Assembly (NCBI GenBank): GCA_964030475.1
Contig: CAXIPT010000001.1
Coordinates: forward strand, 22,288,776 to 22,352,775
Direction: 5' to 3'
Length of the DNA: 64,000 bases
DNA from: Tethya wilhelma
Taxonomy: Eukaryota > Porifera > Demospongiae > Tethyida > Tethyidae
The notes under the pieces were generated by a model that made no database searches, was not told the DNA's origin, and saw only the letters and a program-made list of their open reading frames with translations. Shown here piece by piece: positions 23,766 through 35,600 of this stretch (the first letter of the stretch is position 1; the number at the start of each line of letters is the position of its first letter). Both the position numbers and the translations under genes were made by a program.

Positions 23766-25796
23766 ATGAAAAATTGCACTGTTTTCTATTTAGAGAACAC
23801 CACTGAGTCACATTGCTTTGTGACTATCATGGCTGTGGATAAGCAGGAACTATGCATTATATGCTCACAAGGTCCCACAGAAATGGATGGCCATTTAATC
23901 ATTCCTCAAACACATGAATCATGGCAAACATTGCTTAGAGCAGCTGAAATAAGAAACTACACTCCAATTATAGATGCAGCCAAACAAGTTGAAGAAAATG
24001 TAACTCCTAAAGTCTATTATCATCGAAAGTGTAGAAGTGTATTTACAATGAAAAGAGATTTAAACACTTTGATGAAAAGAAAAGCTGAAGCAACCTCTGA
24101 CAATGAATCTTCCAGTGAATGTAGTTCAAAACGGTACAGCAGAAGACCATCAGAATCACGGGTGTACAATCCAGAATGCATTTTCTGTGGTAAAGTAAAA
24201 TATATCAAAGGTTCAAAAACCCGGGAAAAACTAACTCAAGCTGTCCAACTGCGTGCAGACAAAACACTGAGAGAATTTGCTACTCAGAAAGGAGACAAAA
24301 AGATCCTCGCAGTTACAAGTCGAGATATAGTTGCTGCTGAGGCCCACTATCACCATTCATGTTATAAGAATTACACGAGAGTCAAGTCAAAGGAGTCTTC
24401 TACTTCTAGTGAGATAACAGATGAAGATAGTGCATACCAATGTGCTGAAAGTGAAGCTTTTACTGATCTTTTTGAGTATATCAGAACTGATATCATTCCT
24501 AACAAAAAGATAGTGCCTATCACTTCTCTGACTGCAAGACTGGAATCCTCAATGCTCTCTGCTGGAATTGAGCGTGTACGTGATTCAACAAAGAAACACA
24601 TCCGCAGGAGACTAGAAGCAGAACTGTTGACTTCAGTCCACATATTTCCTGATGACAAGGGAAAGCTGTTGATGGTTCCTGATAGTGTAACTCTACAGGA
24701 TGTTGTCCTAGAAGTACAATGTCTGCGCAGAGAACTTGGGATTTGGAAAACAAAAGTAACAAACCTCAACAAGATTACAGATCAAGTCTCATCAAATATC
24801 AGGTCAGCTATTAAAGAGAGTATGACACCAACCCCTTTTCCTTTCCATCCTTCTGATGTGATTAATACTCACTTGTGCATACCACATCAACTGGAGAGGT
24901 TTCTGATTGGTCTCATCACTGGTGATCCTGATGCCAAAACTCTGTCTAACAGAGTCAGCACTCTACTACAGTCATTCAGCCAGGATCTTATATATGCTGT
25001 AACATGTGGGAAACATAAACCACCAAAGCATATGCTGCTCCCATATGCAGTCAAAACCCTGACTGGAAATGTAGAGATCCTCCAGATGCTTAACAAGTTG
25101 GGCCATGGTGTCTCCTACTCTCAGCTAGAAGAGAATGAAACTGCTTTGTGCCTTCAAAAGCTAGCAACAAGTCTCAACCAGAAAATTCCACTTCCAGCCT
25201 CTATCATACCGTACGTCTTCACGAATCTGGCTTGGGATAATATAGATCGACTTGAAGAGACTCTCACTGGAAAGGGCACTTCACATCGAGTCAATGGCAT
25301 TGCTGTACAAGCAAATGTTTTTGGACCTCATCTCCCCAGAGCTGAACTTCCTCGCATTGAAAAAAAGCACAAAAGAAGATCGATCAGTGTTGAGCAGAAA
25401 GAACTGAGTGTGTATGTAGCAGGTGTGCGTGTAGGCCCTCAACCACTCCTAACGAAGGAGAATCATGGCCAAGAAAGTTTAAAAGCAGCTCAAGTTGCAC
25501 GCAAGAAAAATCTGGTTTGGATTCTTGCAAGGATTTCTGGTGAAGCTATCCCCAGCTGGACTGGTTTTAACATTCTAACTAGAAATGAAGAGCCAGTTTC
25601 CAAAGATGTTATTGGATATTTGCCAACAATCAATGCCCCAGCTACAGAGTTAAACACAATTTTCGAAGTTCTTAACAAGTCAGAAGAAATCAGAAAGGAT
25701 CTCTTCCTAGAAACCATTGTAGTAGTTGTTGATCAAGCAGTCTATGCTAAAGCAACTGAAATTGTATGGAAACGAAAAGACCAGTTGCTGGAATAG
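23766..25796 (+). CDS. Academ-like element protein, first part (676 codons)
   Basis: The frame is open for 676 codons and ends at 25796. The first in-frame ATG is at 23766; the ATG at about 23829 (MAVDKQELCIIC) is a better start because a zinc-ribbon-like CIICSQGP follows at once. A second cysteine cluster (CIFCGKVKYIKG) comes at about residue 137, and a HHSCY motif at about 197. The middle is helical and unassigned. The end (VVVDQAVYAKATEIVWK) is followed in related animal proteins, as I recall, by a conserved segment that is missing here. The next frame starts 31 bases upstream of this stop. Together they look like one former protein of about 1,560 residues broken by a small deletion. Confidence 0.7.
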   Translation: MKNCTVFYLENTTESHCFVTIMAVDKQELCIICSQGPTEMDGHLIIPQTHESWQTLLRAAEIRNYTPIIDAAKQVEENVTPKVYYHRKCRSVFTMKRDLNTLMKRKAEATSDNESSSECSSKRYSRRPSESRVYNPECIFCGKVKYIKGSKTREKLTQAVQLRADKTLREFATQKGDKKILAVTSRDIVAAEAHYHHSCYKNYTRVKSKESSTSSEITDEDSAYQCAESEAFTDLFEYIRTDIIPNKKIVPITSLTARLESSMLSAGIERVRDSTKKHIRRRLEAELLTSVHIFPDDKGKLLMVPDSVTLQDVVLEVQCLRRELGIWKTKVTNLNKITDQVSSNIRSAIKESMTPTPFPFHPSDVINTHLCIPHQLERFLIGLITGDPDAKTLSNRVSTLLQSFSQDLIYAVTCGKHKPPKHMLLPYAVKTLTGNVEILQMLNKLGHGVSYSQLEENETALCLQKLATSLNQKIPLPASIIPYVFTNLAWDNIDRLEETLTGKGTSHRVNGIAVQANVFGPHLPRAELPRIEKKHKRRSISVEQKELSVYVAGVRVGPQPLLTKENHGQESLKAAQVARKKNLVWILARISGEAIPSWTGFNILTRNEEPVSKDVIGYLPTINAPATELNTIFEVLNKSEEIRKDLFLETIVVVVDQAVYAKATEIVWKRKDQLLE

Positions 25797-28420
25797 TTGC
25801 TGAAGGATCCATCAATGGAGTCCTAGATGGCAAACACTACAATCGAGCTGTCCGAGTGCACAAATACATCTATGAAGCACTAATGAAAATGGTGTGGGCA
25901 GAATTCTTGCTTTGGGCAGAGAATGATCTGGAGGCTAGTTCTACTATCAAGGTGTTTATCAATAAAGTTGAGTGCATAACGTGTGATCTCAATCAGCAAA
26001 CATTTGATGGATTGTTGAACAGTACAGCGTTAACCAAGCTTATGACCCTGTGGAGTTCTTTCCTGGAGTTCTTGCACTGTGATAATGGAGACCTATCAGC
26101 TTACTGGATGTCCTACATCGATATGGTTGAGAATGTCTTACTTCTTCTTTTGCGTGGTTCTCGAGAAGGAAACTGGAATTTGCATCTCTATGCAAAACGA
26201 AGTATGATACCATGGTGCTTTGCCTATGACAAGGTTAACTATGCCAGGTATCTTTCTGCATACTATGCTGAAATGACAAATCTGTCTGAGGAAAAACCTT
26301 ATGTGTATGAGGCTTTTCAAGCTGGCCAATTCTCAGTGCAAATGTCTAACAATAACCCCTTTGGACGCATTCCTATTGATCAGACAACCGAAGTTACAGT
26401 AAACAAAGACACTCAAACTCCTGGTGGTACAACTCGTTTCAGTTTAAAAGCTGGAGCTGTCAAAAGATACTATCTGACAGCTGAGCACCGTAGTGCGTTT
26501 CTGAGGCAGATTAGAAGTATGGTACAAGGAAAGGAGTCCAAACATTGCCACCCTGAGCTTCAAGCGAGAAGAATGGAAAAAGATACAGAAGCAGTATCTT
26601 CAGTGTTACAGCTTATCCAAGGATGGGTAAACCCCTTTGCAGCAAACCAAAGCTTAGTGAGCATCTCCACTGCAAGAATAGCTCCTAGTGATATCTTGTC
26701 TGACTTGATGAAGGCACATGAAGTTGGTGAGCAATGTTATTCTGCTTTCAAAGGTGAGAGGCTAGAAAAGGATCCACCGATAAAGAAATTTCATGACCCA
26801 ATCACAAAAAATAAATTGAAAACCTTCAGCAATTTGTGTAAGAAGAAGGAGGTTAAGTCAAATGGGAGAGTGATTATTTTGAAAGCAGACAGGTCCCTGT
26901 TTGGTCGTATCATAGTAATGGCACAAGGACGGGATCTCAAGATGGAAAATATTCTCTCTCATCCACTTGGACCATTACCCTGGGCTCTGTCTACTCCTGA
27001 TGGCCTATTGAGAAAGACAAACAAAGCCTCTTTAGCTACAACTCTCCAGAAAAATGTAGCAATAGCAGAGCAGTTTCCAGAAAATTCTGCCTCAGTAATT
27101 GATGGAATGAATTTGGTTCAGAGGGTGAAAGGAGACCAAACTACATTTGGAGATGTTGCTATTGCAGTATTATCAATGGCACTACGAGAAGGTAGCCAAA
27201 GCAAACGGATAGATGTTGTGTTTGACGTTTACCAGGAAAATTCTATCAAAAACAGTGAGCGATCAGTACGAGGTGAAGAAACGGGGCATCAGCTAGATAG
27301 CATTACAAGCACACAAATTGTAAGACAGTGGAGATCTTTCTTGTCAAGAATATCAAACAAATCAACACTGATTGCCTTCACTGTCAGTGAATGGAGGAAA
27401 GCACATTGCAGAGAGAAACTGCATGAGAAGGTGTTGTATGCAACTACTGGTGAGAAATGCTTCAAAATAACCTTTCAAGGAAGCATGGAATTTTCTGGTC
27501 TCCAGTGCTACCAAGAAGAAGCTGATGGTCGCCTACTATTGCATGCTAATCATGCAGCAGAAGAGGGGTATGAATCTGTAGTGATATGCTCTGAAGACAC
27601 TGATGTTTTTATAATGTCCTTAGCATTCCATGACAGGATACAAGCATCCTTATTTCAACAGTGTGGAACAAAAACTCGGAGAAGACTTGTTGACATCAGA
27701 AAAGTTGCTGCTACAGTTGGTATAGATGTGTGCAGAGCTCTTATTGGCTTGCATGCATTCACTGGATGTGACACTGTTAGTGCTTTTGCAGGCAAAGGAA
27801 AAGCAAAAGCACTGAAATCATTGATTAGCAACAAGCAGGATCAAGATACTTTCCTCAAGTTAGGTCAAGATTGGGATATCTCTCAGGAACTTACAGAGAA
27901 ACTTGAAGAGTTTACATGCCGTCTCTATGCCCCAAAAGTTTCATCCAATAATATCAATGATCTCAGATATAATCTTTTCTGTGCTAAAAAGGGAGAGATT
28001 GAGAGTCATCAGCTTCCACCATGCAAAGACTGTTTAATGAAACATGCATTAAGAGCTAACTACCAAGCTGGAATTTGGAGGAGATGTCTGGAGCAGAATC
28101 CTCATGTGCCAAGCCCCGTCAGTAGGGGTTGGAAAATGGAAAAGCAAGAATCTGATGAATATCTAGTTGTGGACTGGATGAATGGTCAACCTGCTCCTCA
28201 AGCTATTCTTGATTTACTTGCATGTACCTGTAAAAAGAAATGTGAGCTTCCCAAGTGCGAGTGCATGGCAAGTGGACTCAAATGCACAGACATGTGTACA
28301 TTGCAAAACTGTGAGAACCAGCCAAACCAGGAAGACAATGAAGATAGTGAAACTGAAGTTGATAGTAATGAAGTAGTTGAAGACTCTGATGATAATGATG
28401 AGATTGAAGAAGATTTTTAA
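25766..28420 (+). CDS. Academ-like element protein, second part: FEN1/XPG-like nuclease with CXC motif
   Basis: The frame of 884 codons begins with an accidental METKR; the true homology starts near residue 9 (GIVAEGSINGVLDGKHYNRAVR). Around residue 486 is FDVYQENSIKNSERS-x-RG. From about 580 a nuclease-like core appears: EEADGRLLLHA, then SEDTDVFIM, then LIGLHAFTGCDTVSAFAGKG followed by KAKAL. This order of acidic EAD, acidic D-x-D, and a GCD..S..-GKGK-KA helix-hairpin is the FEN1/XPG PIN-domain pattern. At about 819-849 a cysteine-rich CXC motif (CTCKKKCELPKCEC...LKCTDMC) resembles tesmin/TSO1 DNA-binding motifs. The tail is highly acidic. Its role would be DNA binding and cleavage in transposition; this is inference. 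Confidence 0.7.
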   Translation: METKRPVAGIVAEGSINGVLDGKHYNRAVRVHKYIYEALMKMVWAEFLLWAENDLEASSTIKVFINKVECITCDLNQQTFDGLLNSTALTKLMTLWSSFLEFLHCDNGDLSAYWMSYIDMVENVLLLLLRGSREGNWNLHLYAKRSMIPWCFAYDKVNYARYLSAYYAEMTNLSEEKPYVYEAFQAGQFSVQMSNNNPFGRIPIDQTTEVTVNKDTQTPGGTTRFSLKAGAVKRYYLTAEHRSAFLRQIRSMVQGKESKHCHPELQARRMEKDTEAVSSVLQLIQGWVNPFAANQSLVSISTARIAPSDILSDLMKAHEVGEQCYSAFKGERLEKDPPIKKFHDPITKNKLKTFSNLCKKKEVKSNGRVIILKADRSLFGRIIVMAQGRDLKMENILSHPLGPLPWALSTPDGLLRKTNKASLATTLQKNVAIAEQFPENSASVIDGMNLVQRVKGDQTTFGDVAIAVLSMALREGSQSKRIDVVFDVYQENSIKNSERSVRGEETGHQLDSITSTQIVRQWRSFLSRISNKSTLIAFTVSEWRKAHCREKLHEKVLYATTGEKCFKITFQGSMEFSGLQCYQEEADGRLLLHANHAAEEGYESVVICSEDTDVFIMSLAFHDRIQASLFQQCGTKTRRRLVDIRKVAATVGIDVCRALIGLHAFTGCDTVSAFAGKGKAKALKSLISNKQDQDTFLKLGQDWDISQELTEKLEEFTCRLYAPKVSSNNINDLRYNLFCAKKGEIESHQLPPCKDCLMKHALRANYQAGIWRRCLEQNPHVPSPVSRGWKMEKQESDEYLVVDWMNGQPAPQAILDLLACTCKKKCELPKCECMASGLKCTDMCTLQNCENQPNQEDNEDSETEVDSNEVVEDSDDNDEIEEDF

Positions 28421-28654
28421 TGTTATAGACATATCAAATACCCTTCAAGGAAACTCTAATTTTTAGTTTATGAATTATTAATTAAGACTTTACTGATAAT
28501 TATATACTTTACACTTAAAAAACAAAAGCTACCACAAATTCACTGCTATCATGCATTTTCTATCTCTAAGGACAGGTACCCTTCCAAAAATAACCATAAA
28601 CCTTAATCCCCCCTCATGGTACCAACAACCCCCTATGGCTCATGGTCTAATATA

Positions 28655-30440
28655 TCTGTATAGGTGAATGGTACATAGTTTGGTTATAGTGAAGCCATGC
28701 ACATAGGCAGACAAATTAATTGGGAAAACCACAGTTACAATCTTGCACATCAGAGCTATCCAAACAGAGGACTCAAAGTGTTTGAAGTACAAGGAAAGAA
28801 GCCACATTACTTCTAGTTGTGGTTGAGGGGAGTGGAAGTGCATATTCCAGTAGAAATTGGCTATACCAGGTGAACTGCATGGATGGAGGTAACATGACAT
28901 ATATAAATGAGATTGCCAGGCCTGTAATAGAAATACTTTTCGTTTTTCAAAAGTACAAAAGGGTATTCCAAGAAGGTTTGGGGGAGGGGTTGTAAGAATG
29001 TGAAAGCTCATTTATATGTAAAACCTAATGCAACCCCCAATTTTTTCCAATCCCATTTAAAATTTGGTCCAAAGTAGAGGAAGAATTGGAGAGGGAAGAG
29101 AAACAGGGTATATTGGAGAAAGTTGAGGTCTCTGATTGGGCAGTACCCATAGTACCTGTACCAAACCTGACAGGAGCGTAAAGGTTGTCCATGGTCTCAA
29201 CCAAATGACCCAATTGCATATGGAGTAGCATATACCCCTTTAATATCCAGCAGATTATGGACCAGCTCCTGACAATGATACCTGGAATATAGCATGCTCC
29301 ATGGATGATAATTATTATCACAAGGAAGGATAGAGCTGAACATCATGGAATGGTTAGAAGCAGTCTTAATGATCCTTTTGGCAGAGTCCAATGAGTCTTT
29401 GCCTGTAGCTACGTGATGGAAATGTGAATTAATGACTTGAAGAACTCTGTTGATTAGATACCTAGGTCAGATCGTCAGCAAGGGGGTAGCAGTCCCTCTC
29501 TGAAGAAATTGTAGCAATCTTGGAAGTCAATTAAGCTAAGCCTTCTCATGCAAAATGTCAATGAGCTTAGATCATTCTGGTACGTAAGCTTGTGGATTAC
29601 TTGAAACAGCATTGTCATTGCTGTAGCAATTATATGTACAATGTGGACATTCTTAACTCCATTGCCATACACCTTCACCACATAGTGTGTTTGCCTCTGG
29701 TGCTTGGTGTATCCAAGGTTGCCTTAATTGATAGCAGAGTGGTCTGTGAACATGGTAACTGAGTTCAGTGCCATATTGAGGTACATTTGGAAATGGCTCA
29801 TTGCCCACACCACAGCCAGTACGTATCTTGACCTTCATAATTCCATTAGTTTTATTCTTGTGGAGCAATTTAAAGCTTCTGCATGCACTGCTGAGTCTAA
29901 TTCCTCGTTTTCCTGGGAAAGGATTCTTCCCAACCCTTGTTGGCTTGCATTGATTTCTTCTCTTTATGTATATATAGCTGGACATTTGAGTTTCAAATCT
30001 GACACGATTAGTTTTGAGCTACTGGAACTTGTGCTCTTCTTTATAAAGGTCTTCACACACCACACTGAAGTGCCCTGTAGCTTCACCTCTTTTGTGGCAC
30101 CCTTTTGGCCTTTATTTGCAAATTATTCGAAAGTTGCCAATTAGGTTCAACTTTCTATAGATCATGCACTGCGAACCTTAGTGGCTGGACCTGCATGTAT
30201 CATTCAGTCCAGAAGAAAATCCTGGCTGTCACTGTATAGCTGTTTGCTCCTTCTACAACTTAGCCAGGCTGTTCTCAATACTTACCGACCCCCTTTGGCC
30301 TGAAGGAGAATAGGTGCTAGCTCTCAGGGTGCTATAGGATTAACTCAGTTAGTTTCCCCTGTAACTGCTCTAGTTACTGATCAGTGGCTTGTCTCTCACT
30401 TCACAAATCAGGTCCTGACCTCATGAAATTAGTTAGGCCA
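28655..30440 (+). pseudogene. Ty3/gypsy-like pol relic (relic A, right part)
   Basis: At about 29060-29170 the plus strand reads KVEEELEREEKQGILEKVEV followed by SDWAVPIVPVP, the N-terminal part of a gypsy reverse transcriptase. Stops and shifts follow. From about 29650 to 30430 the sequence matches 48660-48960 and 52950-53610 (for example TTTGGAAATGGCTCATTGCC), so three relics of one family are present. Confidence 0.75.
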
Positions 30441-31244
30441 ATTTTGTTATAGTACTAGTAGTACACATAGTGCGTGATGTGCCTCGCGCAGAGTCTGTAA
30501 TATTATCATAGCAGAGCACAGCTAGTACTGTAGTTCTGTAGATAATACGTAGTCAGTCACTGTCAGAATGACAGTACGGTGAATCAGTGATTTTCTCAGA
30601 TGCATTGCAGCATTTGCTGGACAAAAATGTATCTACATTTACCTGTCTTCAAATTCAGCTTTTGTGGATAGCTAAATTATCATAGTCAATAAAATTGAAG
30701 CTTGACTTCAAACCATGCACCAGGACACACGAGCCTAGAGTCCTAGACTTCACCAGAGACTCCACCCCACGCTACAGATCTCGTGCGTGTCTTATAGCTG
30801 ACACTGATGTGACTAATCTAGCACAGTGTAGTTCAGATTGCAAGTGCAAGATCGTTCTCAGAGGTTGATTGAAGGCCCAAATTTGTGCTTATGAAGAGTA
30901 TACGATCTTTTCACTTGATTCTTTATGCCATCGCTTCAATCTTGAGATCGTAAACTTTCTCTTTCTTTGAGAAAACGGTGATAATTAGCATAAAACCAAT
31001 CATAATAACTTTCATAACTTGCAATAGCGCTAATGCGCTCGGCAATAATCAATAATAATATTAATATACCAATAATGGCATATTGCTTACATCATTGCAG
31101 TAACTCAACACAAGGCAGAATAATAGCATTACACTATACAGAATTGTTGTCCTTGCTTTTCGTTTCCACTTCCTCCATATTGCTCACTCTCTTATTGATG
31201 AAAGAACTTGTGTTGTTCTGTGGTGGTACGTGTTCCATCGGCTG
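30441..31244. other. Intergenic stretch
   Basis: No gene recognised. The part around 30990-31130 resembles 53985-54060 (CATTGCAGTAACTCAACACA), so it belongs to a shared flank of relics A and C. Confidence 0.5.
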
Positions 31245-31720
31245 AACTGTTGCTGCCACCTTTCATTAAATTTTAGCAAGGAATCGTCTGAGGAGGGTTC
31301 CTCTAAATGTTGAATTTGTGATACCAAATACTTGAAAATTTCTTCTGCCAGCTAACTATTCTCTAGGTTTTTATCAGGAGGCCATTTGAGATACAAACGG
31401 CGAAACTCTCTTTCTCTCTTCCTTCGGGAGCTTCCATATCTCTCAATCTATTTATTTCTTTCAAGCTCTTACTTAAATTTAGCTGGATCATTTGTTGGTG
31501 TACTTGTATCTCTTGCTCCATCATAAGTTTGAACAGCATTTTAGCTTTCTGTTAATGATGGTTTTGTCAATCATCTTCAGAACTTGTACAAGTCGATGAC
31601 ACTTACTTCAATCCCTTCCTAATCGCTATTTTGGTTAACAAAGACTTTGTATTCGGTAGCCTCAGATAAAACGTAAATGATAGGTGTCCAAACTTTGTTT
31701 CATTTTTTCTCTGAGTTGTT
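31245..31720 (-). pseudogene. Sacsin-type J-domain pseudogene fragment
   Basis: The minus strand in shifting frames reads YVLSEATEYKVFVNQNSD, a stop, EGIEVSVIDLYKF, then REFRRLYLKWPPDKNLENS, a stop, LAEEIFKYLVSQIQHLEEP and later FNERWQQQF. This resembles the C-terminal J domain of sacsin, RLYLKWHPDKN, with the HPD motif changed to PPD. At least two stops and one frameshift break it. With 1-802 it is the second sacsin-like remnant in the window. Confidence 0.65.
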
Positions 31721-32600
31721 CTCATGCAGGGATCTTTCCGCCATACCATTAATCCTCAGATTTATCAATGTGTAATGAATTTAGTGACCGAGATGCTCGA
31801 ATTATTCACATCTGAAACAGCACTTCTGTGGTTCGACCTACAGGTCAGCTTCTGTGAGGCATTGCAAAACCAGTTGGATGTGTTCTAAGTACGTGCTCTT
31901 ACAGAGTTTTGGAGAAGATTAGGGATATCCTATCATCAGTGAATCTGTGAGTCTGTTATATAGCTCTTTACTGTGAGTGAATGTATCTCTGTAGCCATTG
32001 TGATCTACAGCCGGAATTTTTGATGGAGATTATAATTGATTTTTTCAGTCTAAGTCCAAATGGTCAAATTTAAGTCTTCCAATATTCTTTAGCCACCGTA
32101 TATGCATGTACTATGCGCATGCGCAAATTGTCAAATTTAGCTTAATCCATAATTATTGTAGTCAATACTCAAACTCAGTGCATAACTTCATACTCAATTC
32201 AGTAATGTCATTGGCTTTTGAACAATATTATGTATAACGTCCATTTGTGTTTGAGCTGACTGCATGTTATGATCATAGACAAAGTAAAAATATTTATCCT
32301 AAAAATTACTGACAACAGACAATAATGTATAATTATAGAAAGCTGATTGTGAATTTGCACATAGCAAGTTTGAATGTTTTGTACTTTGTGCTTGTGAGTA
32401 TAAGTATGTGGGTGTATGTCTAATTGTGTATAAAGAAATGTGTACAGATGCATAGCCAAAACAATGAGTTACTTTGTATTCCACTCCCTGAATGAAACTG
32501 AATCATCAGAAGGCTTGTTTTGATGCATTATACAGGTGATACGTTTTTTTTTTATTATTTTGTGTAATAATATTATGTGTAGTGTGTTTTGTTTGAAATG
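31721..32600. other. Intergenic; 3' flank of receptor copy 2
   Basis: The part near 32460-32520 (ACAATGAGTTACTTTGTATTCCACTCC) matches the 3' flank of copy 3 at about 39550. No gene is seen. Faint sacsin-like reading may continue to about 32000. Confidence 0.5.
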
Positions 32601-35600
32601 TCACTTCAATAAAGGAGTGTGTTCATCATTATCCGACTGGTAGTACTCTTCCTGAGAATGATTTGTTTGCATTTCTACTGATAATGGTTGGAGGAGTTGA
32701 GGTGTAGTAGAGCATTGACCTCCAGACTCCAAAGTATTCAACTCTATTTCAATAGGAATGTCTTGCTGCTTAGGTGTGTCCCTGTTTGGGTCATCCTGAT
32801 TGATCTCATCCTGTATGATGGTTATCTGATGAGGTGTTTCAAGTGTAATCAAAGTGTTTGCTGTAGGAATGGTAGTTGGAGGGTGATCATCAATTGGGAG
32901 TGGTCGAGTGTTTCGCTCTGTCTCAGTGAGCAGCACTTCAACTAATTCACTATCATGTTCTTCTGGTGTAGGAATGGTATCCAAGGGTTCTGGTAAGGCA
33001 TCTACTTCAGTCTCACTCTCTGCAATTGACTCTTTAATCAAATGATGTAGAGGAGTCAATCTATCATTGATTTCCTCATTCACTCTGTGGAACTTGCAAA
33101 ACTTAAGCCTCATCTTTTCTAATTGCTCATTGCAAACAAAAGATTTCACATGGTGTGTAAGGATAGCTAGAAATGTTGCAAAGGCAATGCCAGTTGAAAT
33201 GTAAGCAACCACTGTCTGGTACTTAGCTGCATTTGTAAACAAGGTGGCAACGGATAGAGCAATGAGGTTCAAGAGAGAAATGATGTCCAGCATATTGTTA
33301 CGTTTCTTTTTGTGTATAAAGTTATGCCTCCATTCAGTTATAAGGATCTGAAATGTAAGAATGCCAGTGATCACTACAGCTATGCTGAGGAGGTTGATAC
33401 GAGGATCTCCGAGAACATTCACACTTGATATAAGATACAAGACAACTCGAACTAAAAATAGCAGTCCAATCCAATAACGATGGTCTTTGTTGTAGGGATT
33501 GTGGTAAGCATCAATAAATGCAATAAATTTACCATTTCCAATGATCCATTTTAAAGGTCCTTTGTTTGGACAGTAGACAAGCCACTGCCAAGAAAAGAGT
33601 ACAAGTGTGAATGCTGTACCAACTACGAGAATGATAAGAGCTGTGATAAATAGAGGGATGTGTTTTTCTCTGAGGTATGGAATATTGGCATCAACTAGCC
33701 ATACCAGTTCACTTGTACCATCAGAGTATTGGAGTGTTGTAAATTGCAATGCAGCAATGATTGTACGAAGGAGCTTTGTATAGGAGAGTAGAATAAGAGT
33801 AGCCAGTGTTGCTATTGGGTTCTTTCCAACAAAGAGCATTGCAAACTTTGTAGAATGATCACTGATGACGATAATTGCAACAACCAGGGAAATGACACAG
33901 AGTGGAAATGCTAGTTGTAGCCAGGTTTTTACATAGGCATCCATTCCATCAAATAAACAGGTTTCAAATCCAAAGTCTAGATTACTCCATGCTATTAAGA
34001 TAGACAGTATCCTTGTTTCATCATGTGGGAAGAAAATAGCACGATTTGCAGCAATAATGTTAACGTATAAGATCAGAGCATTAAAAGTTCCTTCAGCTAC
34101 CACAAAGTTTACTTTCAGAATAAAAGCAATCAGTACTACACCAGCAAGAGCAAAGACAATGAGTAGTGCAAGCCAGTTGTTAGAACATAGCTTACAGTTT
34201 GAAGTTCCAAGAGAGAGACTGAGACCATCTCCACAAGATCCACAGAGCTTTCCTGAGCGATTGAATGCACACATTTTATTGGTACCATTTTCAGTGTTTT
34301 TCAGTGCACACCAGTTGTACTGAATGCTATGGAGTTGTTGATATGGTCGACTGCAATAAGTGACACTGTAAATTTTTGTCCTTTTGTTACATACTTTGGT
34401 AGAGGATGGTACCTGCAGTCTGGTTGATTGTCTTTACAGAAACAAAGTCGAACTGGATCAGATGATATTACTTTAGTTGAGTTGAAGTCTTGCACCCTAA
34501 GATTGGTAATGCTTAATATTGCGGTAATGTTGCCTAGTACAGATATTGTAAGAGCATAAGATTCACCTGCTTCAGCCATGAGGCTTACTCCACACCTGTC
34601 TAATAGCCCACCGTATAGAACATCTCCTGCTATTTCAGCTGAATTGTCAATAAAGTATGTGCTATGTTGAATGCTTTCTAGATGATTGATAAGATTCTGA
34701 TCATGATCTTTTGTGTAATGATTAGGATAATTTAATTGTTCTTGAATGAAGCATTCATTGTTGATTGTGGTTTTACTGACAAATGAAGTAGGAGTGGTGT
34801 AGCAAGTTGTAGAAGCTGTTTGATCAGCCACAAATATAGCCCCTCCATAGGTGGCAGTGTTATTGTTGAAAAGTAATGATATCCATGCTGATGATGAGCA
34901 CTTAAGATAGGTACATTTAATCACATCTTTAGTTTTTATCAAGTAGACTTTAGAACTTCCTTCCATGTACATTCCACCTCCCATTTTAGCATGATTAGTA
35001 GTGATGTAAGCTTTGGATCTATCTGTTAATCTTGTTGCTGAACTAATAGCATGAATGCCTCCACCGCTGATTCGTGCAAAATTTCTACTTATGTTTATCT
35101 GATTCTCGATATTGAGTTCACTCTGAATTGTATATATGCCTCCTCCAGACTCTGATGCTTTGTTGTCAGATATAGTTAGAATTCCATAAATGTAAAGTTT
35201 GCTTTCTGTAGCTGCAATTGCTCCACCTCTTATAGCCCTGTTGTATGTGAGGTAGACTTTATCCATAAAAACTATATCACTTTGAAAGACACTTATTGCT
35301 CCTCCTTCTTCAGATGTGTTGGAGTTCTCAATGCTAGTGTACCCTGTGAATGTCACATTGCAAGAGTGAAGAAATAGAGATCTAGTGTTGTTTTTTAGTG
35401 TTGAATTACCTGAAAACTTTAATGTACTTTGAATGGCATATATTGTACTTTGGCTAGTGATTTTATTTTCAACAATGAGCGAACTGCTACTGTAGAATCT
35501 TGTAAAAGCAAGGTAAAATACTGAACCTATATCTGCAATGTTGTTACTGAAAATATTGCTCATTATTATGACAGTTACTGGTACCTCTTCTCTACTCACA

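Larger units (their letters stand above)
23266..28650. mobile_element. 5.4-kb TIR transposon encoding a FEN1/XPG-like nuclease (Academ-like)
   Basis: The left end TAGTCCATGAGCCAGAGCCCC and the reverse complement of the right end, TTAGACCATGAGCCATAGGGG, are imperfect inverted repeats of about 90-100 bp with shared GGTACCA and GGGGATTAA blocks. The flanks carry TATA/ATA, giving a possible 3- or 4-bp target duplication. The related gypsy relic at about 46770 shows the site without the insert. Two overlapping frames fill the inside. TIRs, a 3-4-bp duplication and an XPG-type nuclease fit what I remember of the Academ (AcademX) superfamily; this needs alignment. Confidence 0.7.

Noticed and set aside
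34301..34320. An intron in receptor copy 2 to explain the break
   Set aside because: Copy 3 has coding sequence there that copy 2 lacks; no GT-AG intron is present to remove.
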